Shown here piece by piece: positions 1 to 5,868 of a stretch of DNA of 5,868 nt. The stretch lies in the NCBI GenBank assembly GCA_002691265.1, contig NZHJ01000013.1, positions 28,835 through 34,702 on the forward strand, written 5' to 3'. Under the pieces are notes generated by a model. The model did not search any database. It was given only the letters and a program-made list of their open reading frames with translations, and was not told the origin of the DNA. How positions within the stretch are numbered: the first letter of the stretch is position 1; each line of letters begins with the position of its first letter. Source of the stretch: Flavobacteriaceae bacterium. GTDB lineage: Bacteria; Bacteroidota; Bacteroidia; Flavobacteriales; Flavobacteriaceae. Position numbers and translations under genes: made by a program.

Positions 1-377
1 CCAAACCCCAATCCAAATTTTCCCATGGGAATGTTTAGACCTAGATATTCAAAACTTGAATTCGTAGTTTCTGAATTATCAGTAGTGGTTTTTAAATTGG
101 TTTCTGAATGACCTAATCCAACAGTGAATTTTACTAATCTCCCCTCGTTATTAAATGAAAACATATTCTTACCAGTGTAGGATGCTGGATTTCTAAAGTT
201 CATGTGTATGCTGTCATTGTAAACTGTTAGGCCACCCATAGCTCGGTTTTCAGAAGTTCCCTTAAAATCAAGTGATCCAATTCCGTAAAATGAGTATGGA
301 GATGATGTATTGTTTTGTGAAATAACTGCTTGGGAGATTAAAAACAGTGAAAAAACTAGTGGAAATATTTTATTCAA
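1..377 (-). CDS. FadL/OmpP1-like outer membrane protein, N-terminal part (3' end beyond left edge)
   Basis: An open frame of 125 codons plus two bases continues off the left edge of the window. It starts on TTG at 377, the codon immediately after the coaX stop and in the same frame, so no earlier start is possible. The start is supported by the product: residues 1-20 begin MNKIFPLVF and form a clean Sec signal peptide (basic n-region, hydrophobic core, Ser/Gln at the end). The mature N-terminus has a Ser-Pro-Tyr-Ser-Phe-Tyr-Gly-Ile-Gly block (26-34), then ENRAMGG (43-49) and a Asn-Pro-Ala segment (63-65). That pattern resembles the start of FadL/OmpP1/TodX-type beta-barrels, which carry hydrophobic compounds across the outer membrane. 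In flavobacteria I recall a barrel of this kind commonly following coaX, often ahead of TPR and LPS-export genes; this is memory, not shown here. Substrate unknown. Translation is probably coupled to coaX, as there is no spacer and no clear ribosome binding site. Confidence 0.8.
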   Translation of the reverse strand, partial: MNKIFPLVFSLFLISQAVISQNNTSSPYSFYGIGSLDFKGTSENRAMGGLTVYNDSIHMNFRNPASYTGKNMFSFNNEGRLVKFTVGLGHSETNLKTTTDNSETTNSSFEYLGLNIPMGKFGLGF

Positions 378-1103
378 TTATTCTTTATTTAGATTTAGAA
401 TGCTGTTAAGGCCATCTAATATAAAATTTTGATTCGCAAATATGGTAATTTTTAATGTTTTTGACAAAAATTTAGCATTTCCACCGGTTAATATAACCTT
501 GACATCAGCATACTTTGAGCTAATATTGTCGATAAAACCATTTATTTCGTTGCATACACCACCTATAACTCCCGTATGAATTGAGGTTTCAGTAGAATCT
601 CCGGGAAAACTAAATTTATCGGATATTTCTAATAACGGAAGATTAGCAGTGTAATTATTTAATGACTTGTATCTCATGTCAATACCTGGAGATATAGACC
701 CACCAAAAAAGATATTATTATAGTCTATAAAATCAATTGTTATGCAAGTACCAACATCGATTATTATTTTATTTGATTTTGGATAAAGTAATGATGCAGC
801 TGCAGCAAGTGCTATTCTATCATTTCCAAGAGTAAAAGGAGTTTTATATAGTAACTTAAAAGGATAATTAAAAGTCGAATTTAATTGTAAAACTCTAATT
901 TTGTAACCATTAAATAAATCTACATCATTTAATGATGATACATTTGAAATTATAGCATAATTAACATCGTTATATTCACCTAAAACTTTATTTATGATGG
1001 AATCAATTTTAGAATTAATGTCTGAAAAAAAATATATCAAATCTGAATTTTTATAAATCCCAATTTTAAAATAATTATTACCAATGTCTAGCGCGAGGTT
1101 CAT
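378..1103 (-). CDS. coaX: Type III pantothenate kinase
   Basis: CoaX phosphorylates pantothenate with ATP in the cytoplasm, the first committed step of coenzyme A synthesis. The type III enzyme belongs to the ASKHA (acetate kinase/Hsc70/actin) fold and is not feedback-inhibited by CoA. The 241 residues match the usual family length. Visible motifs in order: the phosphate loop Asp-Ile-Gly-Asn at 6-9, GNDR at 93-96 (the family G-x-D-R pantothenate/Asp site), DVGTCITID at 116-124 (second phosphate motif), GGSISPG at 134-140, and TGGNA at 206-210 (adenosine side). One oddity is Asn at position 10, where most CoaX proteins have Thr or Ser (DxGNT/S). The ATG at 1103 is chosen because the phosphate loop must sit within the first ten residues. 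There is no Shine-Dalgarno site. The gene is first in a minus-strand unit with the outer membrane protein that follows directly at its stop codon, and it is divergent from tRNA-Phe. Confidence 0.95.
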   Translation of the reverse strand: MNLALDIGNNYFKIGIYKNSDLIYFFSDINSKIDSIINKVLGEYNDVNYAIISNVSSLNDVDLFNGYKIRVLQLNSTFNYPFKLLYKTPFTLGNDRIALAAAASLLYPKSNKIIIDVGTCITIDFIDYNNIFFGGSISPGIDMRYKSLNNYTANLPLLEISDKFSFPGDSTETSIHTGVIGGVCNEINGFIDNISSKYADVKVILTGGNAKFLSKTLKITIFANQNFILDGLNSILNLNKE

Positions 1104-1120
1104 TCAATGTTTTATATGCT

Positions 1121-1128
1121 CAAATTTA
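1121..1128 (-). promoter_or_regulatory. Candidate -7 element for coaX
   Basis: Read on the minus strand this is TAAATTTG, a full match to the Bacteroidetes sigma-A -7 consensus TAnnTTTG. It ends 17 bp before the coaX ATG, which would give a leader of roughly ten bases. No TTTG lies 17-23 bp upstream, so the -33 half is missing or very weak. In A+T-rich DNA such an octamer can occur by chance, so this is a candidate only. Confidence 0.4.
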
Positions 1129-1151
1129 CAAAAGCATTTTTATAAAATAAT

Positions 1152-1182
1152 TTTGGGAATAACAAAATTGAATCTATCTTTG
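1152..1182 (+). promoter_or_regulatory. Bacteroidetes-type promoter of tRNA-Phe
   Basis: TTTG at 1152-1155 and TATCTTTG at 1175-1182 are separated by exactly 19 bp. This matches the Bacteroidetes primary sigma consensus (TTTG, about 19 bp, TAnnTTTG) in both halves and in spacing. The -7 box ends 12 bp before the first base of the tRNA, so transcription should start a few bases ahead of the mature 5' end and leave a short leader for RNase P. This is the best promoter in the window and fits a highly expressed stable RNA. Confidence 0.8.
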
Positions 1183-1194
1183 ACGCGCTCAAAA

Positions 1195-1267
<73 letters not shown>

Positions 1268-1270
1268 CAT

Positions 1271-1302
1271 AAAGCCCTCATTAAAATGAGGGCTTTTGTT
1301 TT
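1271..1302 (+). terminator. Rho-independent terminator after tRNA-Phe
   Basis: An 11-bp perfect stem pairs AAAGCCCTCAT (1271-1281) with ATGAGGGCTTT (1286-1296) around a TAAA loop. The T-rich tail runs from 1294 to 1302, broken by a single G at 1298. It starts four bases after the tRNA 3' end and should end the tRNA transcript. The reverse orientation lacks a good T tract, so it acts mainly on plus-strand transcription. It also separates the tRNA from the membrane-protein gene at 1354. Confidence 0.93.
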
Positions 1303-1353
1303 ATATCAATTTTTAAATTTTACTATATTTACTCAAGTTCAAATAAATTATAA

Positions 1354-2073
1354 ATGACAGATTCTGATATAAATAAATACACAATAGAATTTATGTCAAC
1401 TAACTGGATAATCACTGTAGCGTGCGTTATTGCTCTGATATTCATGGTTTTATATGTTGGTCATAAACTTCCTGCAAGAAAAAAAGAAACATATGCTAAA
1501 TTCTTAGCTGCTCTAATGATTGGTTTTTTTATTATAAACCACTCATTACTTTTCTTTCTAGGAAAATGGGAGATCAGTAAAGAACTTCCAGTGCATCTTT
1601 GTTCTATCAGTGGCTTAATTTGCTGTTTCATCATGTTTATTCCAAAAAATAAAAGACAATTTCTTTTTGAATTTCTATTTTATTGTGGAATAATTGGTGG
1701 TATTCAGGCCATACTTACACCACTACTTGACGATTATGGCGGTTATGACTTCTTTTATATTCAGTTCTTTTTTAAACATGCAATGATAATTGCATTTCCA
1801 ATATACTTGAGAAATAATTTAGGGATGAAATTAACTAAATTTTCGTGGCTAAAAACATGTGTTGTTTTAAATATATTCATGTTTATATTAATTCCTTTAA
1901 ATAACTTTCTTGGTTCTAATTATATGTATGTTAACGTACCTCCAGCCGTTGATAATCCAATGGTAATTGGTGAATGGCCAACTTACTTATATTGGTGGGA
2001 GTTATTTGTGTTAATTTTAATTTTATTAGTCTTTGTAATTGGAAAACCAAAAACTTTTGAAAAGATTAATTAA
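1354..2073 (+). CDS. TIGR02206/YwaF-family seven-helix integral membrane protein
   Basis: The 239-residue product is almost entirely hydrophobic, with about seven membrane helices near residues 19-36, 49-69, 82-96, 105-124, 137-152, 166-184 and 211-229. It carries the features I associate with the TIGR02206 family (B. subtilis YwaF; eukaryotic TMEM164 is a distant relative): LPVHLC at 78-83, a Gln-Ala-Ile-Leu-Thr-Pro block at 118-123, a conserved His at 142, GSNYMYV at 187-193, and EWPTY at 207-211 followed by Glu216. Bacterial members have no established function that I know of. Human TMEM164 has been reported as a cysteine-dependent lysophospholipid acyltransferase, so Cys83 in the HLC motif could be catalytic; that transfer is inference. 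Start is ATG at 1354 with no Shine-Dalgarno site. No convincing promoter is visible between the tRNA terminator and the start: near-matches TAAATTTT (1314) and TATATTTA (1324) lack a properly spaced TTTG. Its 3' end contains the start of the lipoprotein gene. Confidence 0.85.
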   Translation: MTDSDINKYTIEFMSTNWIITVACVIALIFMVLYVGHKLPARKKETYAKFLAALMIGFFIINHSLLFFLGKWEISKELPVHLCSISGLICCFIMFIPKNKRQFLFEFLFYCGIIGGIQAILTPLLDDYGGYDFFYIQFFFKHAMIIAFPIYLRNNLGMKLTKFSWLKTCVVLNIFMFILIPLNNFLGSNYMYVNVPPAVDNPMVIGEWPTYLYWWELFVLILILLVFVIGKPKTFEKIN

Positions 2074-2548
2074 AATATCGATAATACTTATTTCAATAAT
2101 TAGCTGTAAAGAGGTAGTCGTTGAGGAAGTAAAGAATAATTTAAGTTCAAAAACTATAAATTACTCAGAGATTAACCTTGAGTCTGTTTATAAAATAAAA
2201 CTTTATTCCAACATTGAAGAATGGATAAACTATATAGAGTTAAACGAGTATGTTAATCAACTTAATTTAAGTGATTACAGTACCCTTATTGATAATAAAC
2301 AATATCTGATTAGATTTTTTAATGGTGTAAAAAATACGATTCCAACAGATATAAATAAGCCAGAAATAAAATCAAGACTTACCGTCATAGAAACAGATTT
2401 TTTTAGATTTGAATCAATGCTTTCTAACTATGAATCAAGTGAGGAAGAAAAGATTAAAATGGTTAAAAAAATTAATAACTCTTTCTCTAACCTTAATTTT
2501 CAAATAGATAAGTTAACAGAAAAACAAGAAATTACTCCTGAATTGTAG
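2057..2548 (+). CDS. Small putative lipoprotein, unknown function
   Basis: I do not recognise this family. From the TTG at 2057 the product is 163 residues and begins MKRLIKIS, a compact lipoprotein signal with a hydrophobic core and Ile-Ile-Ser-Cys lipobox (Cys17), followed by charged residues. The mature part of about 147 residues is rich in Glu, Lys, Asn and Ile and looks mostly helical, with likely helices near 48-62, 75-88 and 100-153. There are no recognisable catalytic motifs. A longer version from another TTG at 2039 adds six polar residues and also works as a signal. I prefer 2057 because Lys-Arg directly after the start is more typical and GGA at 2041-2043 lies at usable distance; neither choice is certain. 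No in-frame ATG precedes the lipobox. The start lies 17 bases (or 35) inside the membrane-protein gene, which suggests translational coupling. Its 3' end overlaps the convergent TPR gene by 17 bases. Lack of Ser/Asp sorting signals leaves its membrane location open. Confidence 0.75.
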   Translation: MKRLIKISIILISIISCKEVVVEEVKNNLSSKTINYSEINLESVYKIKLYSNIEEWINYIELNEYVNQLNLSDYSTLIDNKQYLIRFFNGVKNTIPTDINKPEIKSRLTVIETDFFRFESMLSNYESSEEEKIKMVKKINNSFSNLNFQIDKLTEKQEITPEL

Positions 2549-3224
2549 GCTTCTGAGCATTTAAGGCATCAATACTAATTTTAGCTAAATTAAAATTTGG
2601 AGCAATAGCTAAGGCATCATTCAAAATGGAAATTGCTGCGTCAATGTTATTTTCTCTGTCCTCATTAATTTTTACCAATCCTTTTAGGTAAGTAAATGCA
2701 GCTTTCATCGGAACCGAATAAGGCTGCTGGGTTTCATAGTAGTTTCTAACAATTTCTCCATCGGAATTTGCAATCCCGAATGTTATATTTCTAGTAGCTC
2801 CCATTAAATCCCCGGTTCTGATCTTCATTTCTGCTAATTCATAAGCAATAAAAGGATTTGGCTTTCTTTTAAACAATTCTTCATAATGAATTAAGGCCTG
2901 GTCAATATCGTTAATGGCTTTAAGAGAAAAAGCTTTAACCTGTACCGCTAAATCTGAATCTGATTCATTCTTTTCGATTCCAATTGTGTTTAAAGCTTCA
3001 ACATGTCTACCTTCATTCATGTAAAGTGTAGCTAAAGTATCTTTTCTAGCCTGACTTGGCTCAAGAACATTTAAGTGGGTTAAAGCATTTATAACTCCTT
3101 GAATATCTGCTTGAGATTGCATTTGTTTATAATATTTTTTGTAGTGTGCTGTAAGCTCCTGATTTGATTGTGCTGATGAGCTCATTGTTATAAACAGAAC
3201 CAATAGTGTGACTATCTTCTTCAT
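2532..3224 (-). CDS. Secreted TPR-repeat protein
   Basis: The 230-residue product starts with a Sec signal peptide (MKKIVTLLVLF, then Ser-Ser-Ser-Ala-Gln, likely cut near residue 18). The rest consists of degenerate TPR-like helical pairs at roughly 27-54, 59-84, 95-122, 124-152 and 173-210. The clearest repeats contain A-x-x-x-Y/L-x-x-A spacing, for example around IDQALIHYEEL (107-117) and the AAISILNDALAIAPN stretch (196-210). TPRs are protein-binding scaffolds, so a periplasmic adaptor role is likely, with unknown partner. The ATG at 3224 follows a run of A residues rather than a Shine-Dalgarno site. The gene lies 32 bp after the porin on the same strand and is probably the last gene of the peptidase-porin-TPR unit. 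The C-terminus ends in a short polar tail without a sorting domain. No terminator hairpin is visible at its 3' end, where it overlaps the lipoprotein gene. Confidence 0.85.
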   Translation of the reverse strand: MKKIVTLLVLFITMSSSAQSNQELTAHYKKYYKQMQSQADIQGVINALTHLNVLEPSQARKDTLATLYMNEGRHVEALNTIGIEKNESDSDLAVQVKAFSLKAINDIDQALIHYEELFKRKPNPFIAYELAEMKIRTGDLMGATRNITFGIANSDGEIVRNYYETQQPYSVPMKAAFTYLKGLVKINEDRENNIDAAISILNDALAIAPNFNLAKISIDALNAQKPTIQE

Positions 3225-3256
3225 AATATTTTTTTTGCGAAGCTAACTATTTTTTT

Positions 3257-4507
3257 TTAAAATGCTACCTGAACCAAAAAAGCTGCAGACAAAAATTGAT
3301 TATCATCTAGTCCACTGAAATTTTCGTAACAAGTTCTAAAAGCACTTGCTTGCATTTTTAAATTATTACCAGCTAAATATTTTGATATCCCAACACCCAT
3401 ATTAGAAGTTTTCCTCAAAATAGAATTTTCAAAAAGATCAAACTCAGGATTTAAGCTTTCATATATAAAATCAATACTAATTCCATTTTTTGTAAAATAT
3501 CCAAATTGAATTCCTTGACTGTCCCCAATTATTAAATATTCGCTGATTTGTTGTGGTTCCAAAAGGTTAAACGCATTTGGATCTGTGTATATCTGATTTA
3601 ATCCTGAAGCAAAAGAATCAGCATATTCCAACAAAATAGAAAAACCTTTATACTTAAAATTTAAGTCGATAAATAACTGTGAATAATCAGGAAATAGCTC
3701 ATTTCCAGAGTTATCATATAGTGTAAAATCACCATGACCATCACCCACCTGATTACTGGCACCGATATTTTTAGAATACGCTAGCCCTAATTGAACCTTA
3801 GGTTTTTGTTCTTGAATCAAGTCGACACTAGAAAGCCTATTACCTTCTAAGAAGTCTCCAAAAGGAAAAATATTTATTCTGGAACCAAATTTCACTCCAC
3901 CTTTGTCAGAATCTCTTGAGTCAGCACCAAAAGAATTTTTTCCATCCCCTGAAGTAATCGCAAAAGTGGGATTAAAAACTATTGATTTCCCAAAACTTGT
4001 TTCAAAAAACAACCCAAACTCTTCTCCATTTTCAGTGTAGGTGCGACTTATCAGACCTCTGTCGGTAAATCTAAGCTGATCCTCATTGTGAACCATTTCT
4101 AAGTTATTATGACTTACCTGCATTTGACCAAAATATAAACTGGTTTTGTCATCAAAATGATAACCAATAAAAGCTTCAACAAGAGGATTATTTGAGCTGT
4201 AATCCATCTGAATTGTGAAACTTAACTTTTCTTCTTTTGCAAACCCAGTAAAAAATAAATTTGAGTTTTGACTTTTAAATTGTCTGTAAACATTAGAAAA
4301 TTCTCCATCGGATGTATAGATTTCTTCATCATTGTAAATATATGTTGGTTTTATAAAACCGAATATATTGAACTCATAATCACCTTCATTGAAAGAAAAA
4401 GAAATTCCATCTCCAAGGCTAAAACTAGCGCTATTTCTTTCAGAGTCTTGGGTGAAGGCATAAGAAATTGATAGTATAAATAAAGTTGTAATGATTAATT
4501 TTTTCAT
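3257..4507 (-). CDS. OprO/OprP-like outer membrane porin
   Basis: The 416-residue product has a Sec signal peptide (MKKLIITTLFILSISYA, cut near residues 17-20) and alternating polar/aromatic strands throughout. It ends in Val-Gln-Val-Ala-Phe, with the C-terminal Phe typical of substrates of the BAM machinery. Family features that I recognise from the phosphate/polyphosphate-selective porins (PF07396) are a first strand FNIFGFIKPTYIYND (46-60), the block YFGQMQVSHNNLEM (125-138), and RFTDRGLISR (146-155), where the family has a Lys-Glu-Pro-Phe-like strand and a R-S-L-x-S element. The protein has few arginines and many Asp/Glu, so the basic selectivity ladder of true phosphate porins is not evident and the substrate is open. 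The ATG at 4507 lies only 3 bp after the M14 peptidase stop, so the two are surely co-transcribed and likely coupled. One Cys (393) is present in the mature protein. Confidence 0.75.
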   Translation of the reverse strand: MKKLIITTLFILSISYAFTQDSERNSASFSLGDGISFSFNEGDYEFNIFGFIKPTYIYNDEEIYTSDGEFSNVYRQFKSQNSNLFFTGFAKEEKLSFTIQMDYSSNNPLVEAFIGYHFDDKTSLYFGQMQVSHNNLEMVHNEDQLRFTDRGLISRTYTENGEEFGLFFETSFGKSIVFNPTFAITSGDGKNSFGADSRDSDKGGVKFGSRINIFPFGDFLEGNRLSSVDLIQEQKPKVQLGLAYSKNIGASNQVGDGHGDFTLYDNSGNELFPDYSQLFIDLNFKYKGFSILLEYADSFASGLNQIYTDPNAFNLLEPQQISEYLIIGDSQGIQFGYFTKNGISIDFIYESLNPEFDLFENSILRKTSNMGVGISKYLAGNNLKMQASAFRTCYENFSGLDDNQFLSAAFLVQVAF

Positions 4508-4510
4508 ATT

Positions 4511-5868
4511 CTAGTTATTATTTTTTATTCTATAAATTGGCAATTGACTATTTAACGAGGTTTTAATAATTCCAAAACTCACATAACTGTTTGGAGCCTC
4601 GGGTTCTAATAATTCTGCGATTAAATTCGATCTCTTTTGATTCATACTGATTAATATATCTCCCTTTGAAAATCCATTGTCATTAAACTCAATTGACGTG
4701 ACAATTTTTTGCATTCTCATCTTTTCATAAACTTTAAAATTATTGTTAAATTTAATAACTCTATAACTGCCTGAATATATCACAGTGTCTTTTTGAAACT
4801 CAACATAATCAATCCCAACATCTTTTAATTTTTTGATAAATCCAAAATTATTTTGTTTGATTATATAAGCTAATGGCCTATCCCTTTTGGAAATTGCATA
4901 AGAGTCTTTTGAACTATGCATCGTAGTTTCAAAATCGATCATCTCATTGGACCCTATATCAATTGCCTTAATCACATCAGAGTAGACAGATCTTTGGTGT
5001 TCTAAAACAATATCATTTGAGTAGGTTTTTGCTTTGGCAATTTCATCAAAAATAAATATTGAATTCTCATATGCAGTTTTCAAAAATGAAAAACCAACAG
5101 AAAGGCCAGAGTTTATCCTTCTTTTAAAAGAAGTTTTTCCTATTCCGACTCCTCTTATTTCAAAAAGGGTTGCAATTCCGTTATTAAGAGCATAAAAATT
5201 TGAACTTGATCTTGCAGTATTTGAACCTGTACTAAAATGAATTTCACCTTTATGTTTTTCTGACTTAATATAATGCCTATGTCTTAGATTTAATTTATCA
5301 AGAGATTTTTTTGCATTTTTAACAAATAAGGTGTCAATTATAATCCTAATATTTTCAGGCACATTTAAGTTGCCTGTATGCAAAAACATTACATCATAAG
5401 GGTTTGCTATACCAAAAGAACTTAATTGTGCAAAGTCTTTTCTAAATGGTCTATATTCATGAAAATCAAGTGCAACGTGAGGGTCAAAATCTGCAAAAGC
5501 CACTTTAGAAGCTTTTGTCTCTGGTGCCATCATTTTAGTGTGATCTCTGTTTAAATCTAAACCATTTGCAGCGTACCGATCGTTTTTTAAAAACCCATCA
5601 ATATTTGCCATCGGGAGAATTGCCAATTCGATTTTATTTAGCAAATAATTATAATCCGAATCTTCTAAAATGAGGTGAATTAAATACAATAAAGATTCTG
5701 TACTTGCAGGTTCATTTCCATGTAAACCACCTTGCATCCAAACCTTTAGTTTTTTTTCATCATTATGATTTTTCTTTTTGATGTAGATAATTGGGATTTT
5801 TTTTCCTTTTTGAGACTCTCCTATAAAATTTGACGAAACAGATTCAGGATACTTTTTAACCTTTTCTG
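4511..5868 (-). CDS. M14-family zinc carboxypeptidase (5' end beyond right edge)
   Basis: The frame is open to the right edge, giving 451 visible residues without the true N-terminus. The ATG at 5737 is internal: the 43 residues before it include YPESVSSNFIGESQKGKKIP and IIYI, the conserved lead-in of M14 peptidases to the first zinc motif. Visible active-site residues, numbered from the first full codon at the edge, are HGNEP with zinc ligands His49 and Glu52, the substrate-carboxylate site DLNRD (104-108), third zinc ligand His136 in DFHEY, and Glu236 in LFEIRGVG as probable general base. All expected residues are present, so it should be active. Residues after about 280 form an extra C-terminal region with beta-rich character. 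M14 enzymes trim C-terminal residues or cleave peptidoglycan-type peptides; which applies is unknown. Any signal peptide lies outside the window. It is followed after 3 bp by the porin gene. The promoter is also outside. Confidence 0.88.
   Translation of the reverse strand, partial: EKVKKYPESVSSNFIGESQKGKKIPIIYIKKKNHNDEKKLKVWMQGGLHGNEPASTESLLYLIHLILEDSDYNYLLNKIELAILPMANIDGFLKNDRYAANGLDLNRDHTKMMAPETKASKVAFADFDPHVALDFHEYRPFRKDFAQLSSFGIANPYDVMFLHTGNLNVPENIRIIIDTLFVKNAKKSLDKLNLRHRHYIKSEKHKGEIHFSTGSNTARSSSNFYALNNGIATLFEIRGVGIGKTSFKRRINSGLSVGFSFLKTAYENSIFIFDEIAKAKTYSNDIVLEHQRSVYSDVIKAIDIGSNEMIDFETTMHSSKDSYAISKRDRPLAYIIKQNNFGFIKKLKDVGIDYVEFQKDTVIYSGSYRVIKFNNNFKVYEKMRMQKIVTSIEFNDNGFSKGDILISMNQKRSNLIAELLEPEAPNSYVSFGIIKTSLNSQLPIYRIKNNN

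Noticed and set aside
1314..1331. Promoter for the membrane-protein gene at 1354
   Set aside because: TAAATTTT and TATATTTA are near-matches to the -7 box, but TTTG at 1295-1298 is 15 or 25 bp away, overlaps the terminator tail, and the sequence is too A+T-rich to trust single boxes.
3225..3256. Terminator or regulatory hairpin between the porin and TPR genes
   Set aside because: The spacer is mostly A/T runs with no stable stem; it fits an A-rich translation start region.
4268..4471. Plus-strand open frame of 67 codons inside the porin gene
   Set aside because: It lies wholly antisense to a well-supported porin, has no signal or motif, and is explained as a shadow.
5735..5737. ATG as the start of the M14 peptidase
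   Set aside because: The frame stays open upstream to the window edge and encodes the conserved region just before the HGNEP zinc motif, so this Met is internal.

Overview
The window is chromosomal DNA of a Bacteroidetes bacterium, most likely a marine or freshwater member of the Flavobacteriia. This rests on the strongly A+T-rich sequence, the near absence of Shine-Dalgarno sites (A-rich tracts precede the ATGs instead), a textbook Bacteroidetes promoter (TTTG, 19 bp, TAnnTTTG) in front of the tRNA gene, Bacteroidetes-style signal peptides ending near Ala-Gln, and the pairing of coaX with a FadL-like outer membrane protein. I see no integrase, transposase, CRISPR array, phage gene or defence gene. 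The content looks like ordinary core and envelope genes, and I found no convincing new system.

Layout. (1) Positions 1-1103, minus strand: coaX (type III pantothenate kinase, first step of coenzyme A synthesis) followed with no gap by the 5' part of a FadL/OmpP1-like outer membrane protein that starts on TTG and runs off the left edge. (2) Positions 1104-1302: a short divergent control region, then a plus-strand tRNA-Phe(GAA) with its own promoter and a strong intrinsic terminator. (3) Positions 1354-2548, plus strand: a seven-helix membrane protein of the TIGR02206/YwaF family, with a small unrecognised lipoprotein gene whose start lies inside its 3' end. (4) Positions 2532-5868, minus strand: a tightly packed run, in order of transcription, of an M14 zinc carboxypeptidase (5' end beyond the right edge), an OprO/OprP-like porin and a small secreted TPR protein. 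The last of these overlaps the lipoprotein gene tail to tail by 17 bp.

How the genes fit together. coaX and the tRNA are housekeeping genes read divergently from about 90 bp. The M14 peptidase, porin and TPR protein are probably co-transcribed and all, or nearly all, face the periplasm or outer membrane. A role in peptide processing and uptake is plausible but is inferred only from gene order. The membrane protein and lipoprotein look translationally coupled; their job is unknown.

The points most worth a second look are a U-U mismatch at position 51-63 of the tRNA T-stem, the peptidase-porin-TPR gene set, and several unusual gene junctions: stop codon directly followed by TTG, a nested TTG start, and a convergent coding overlap.
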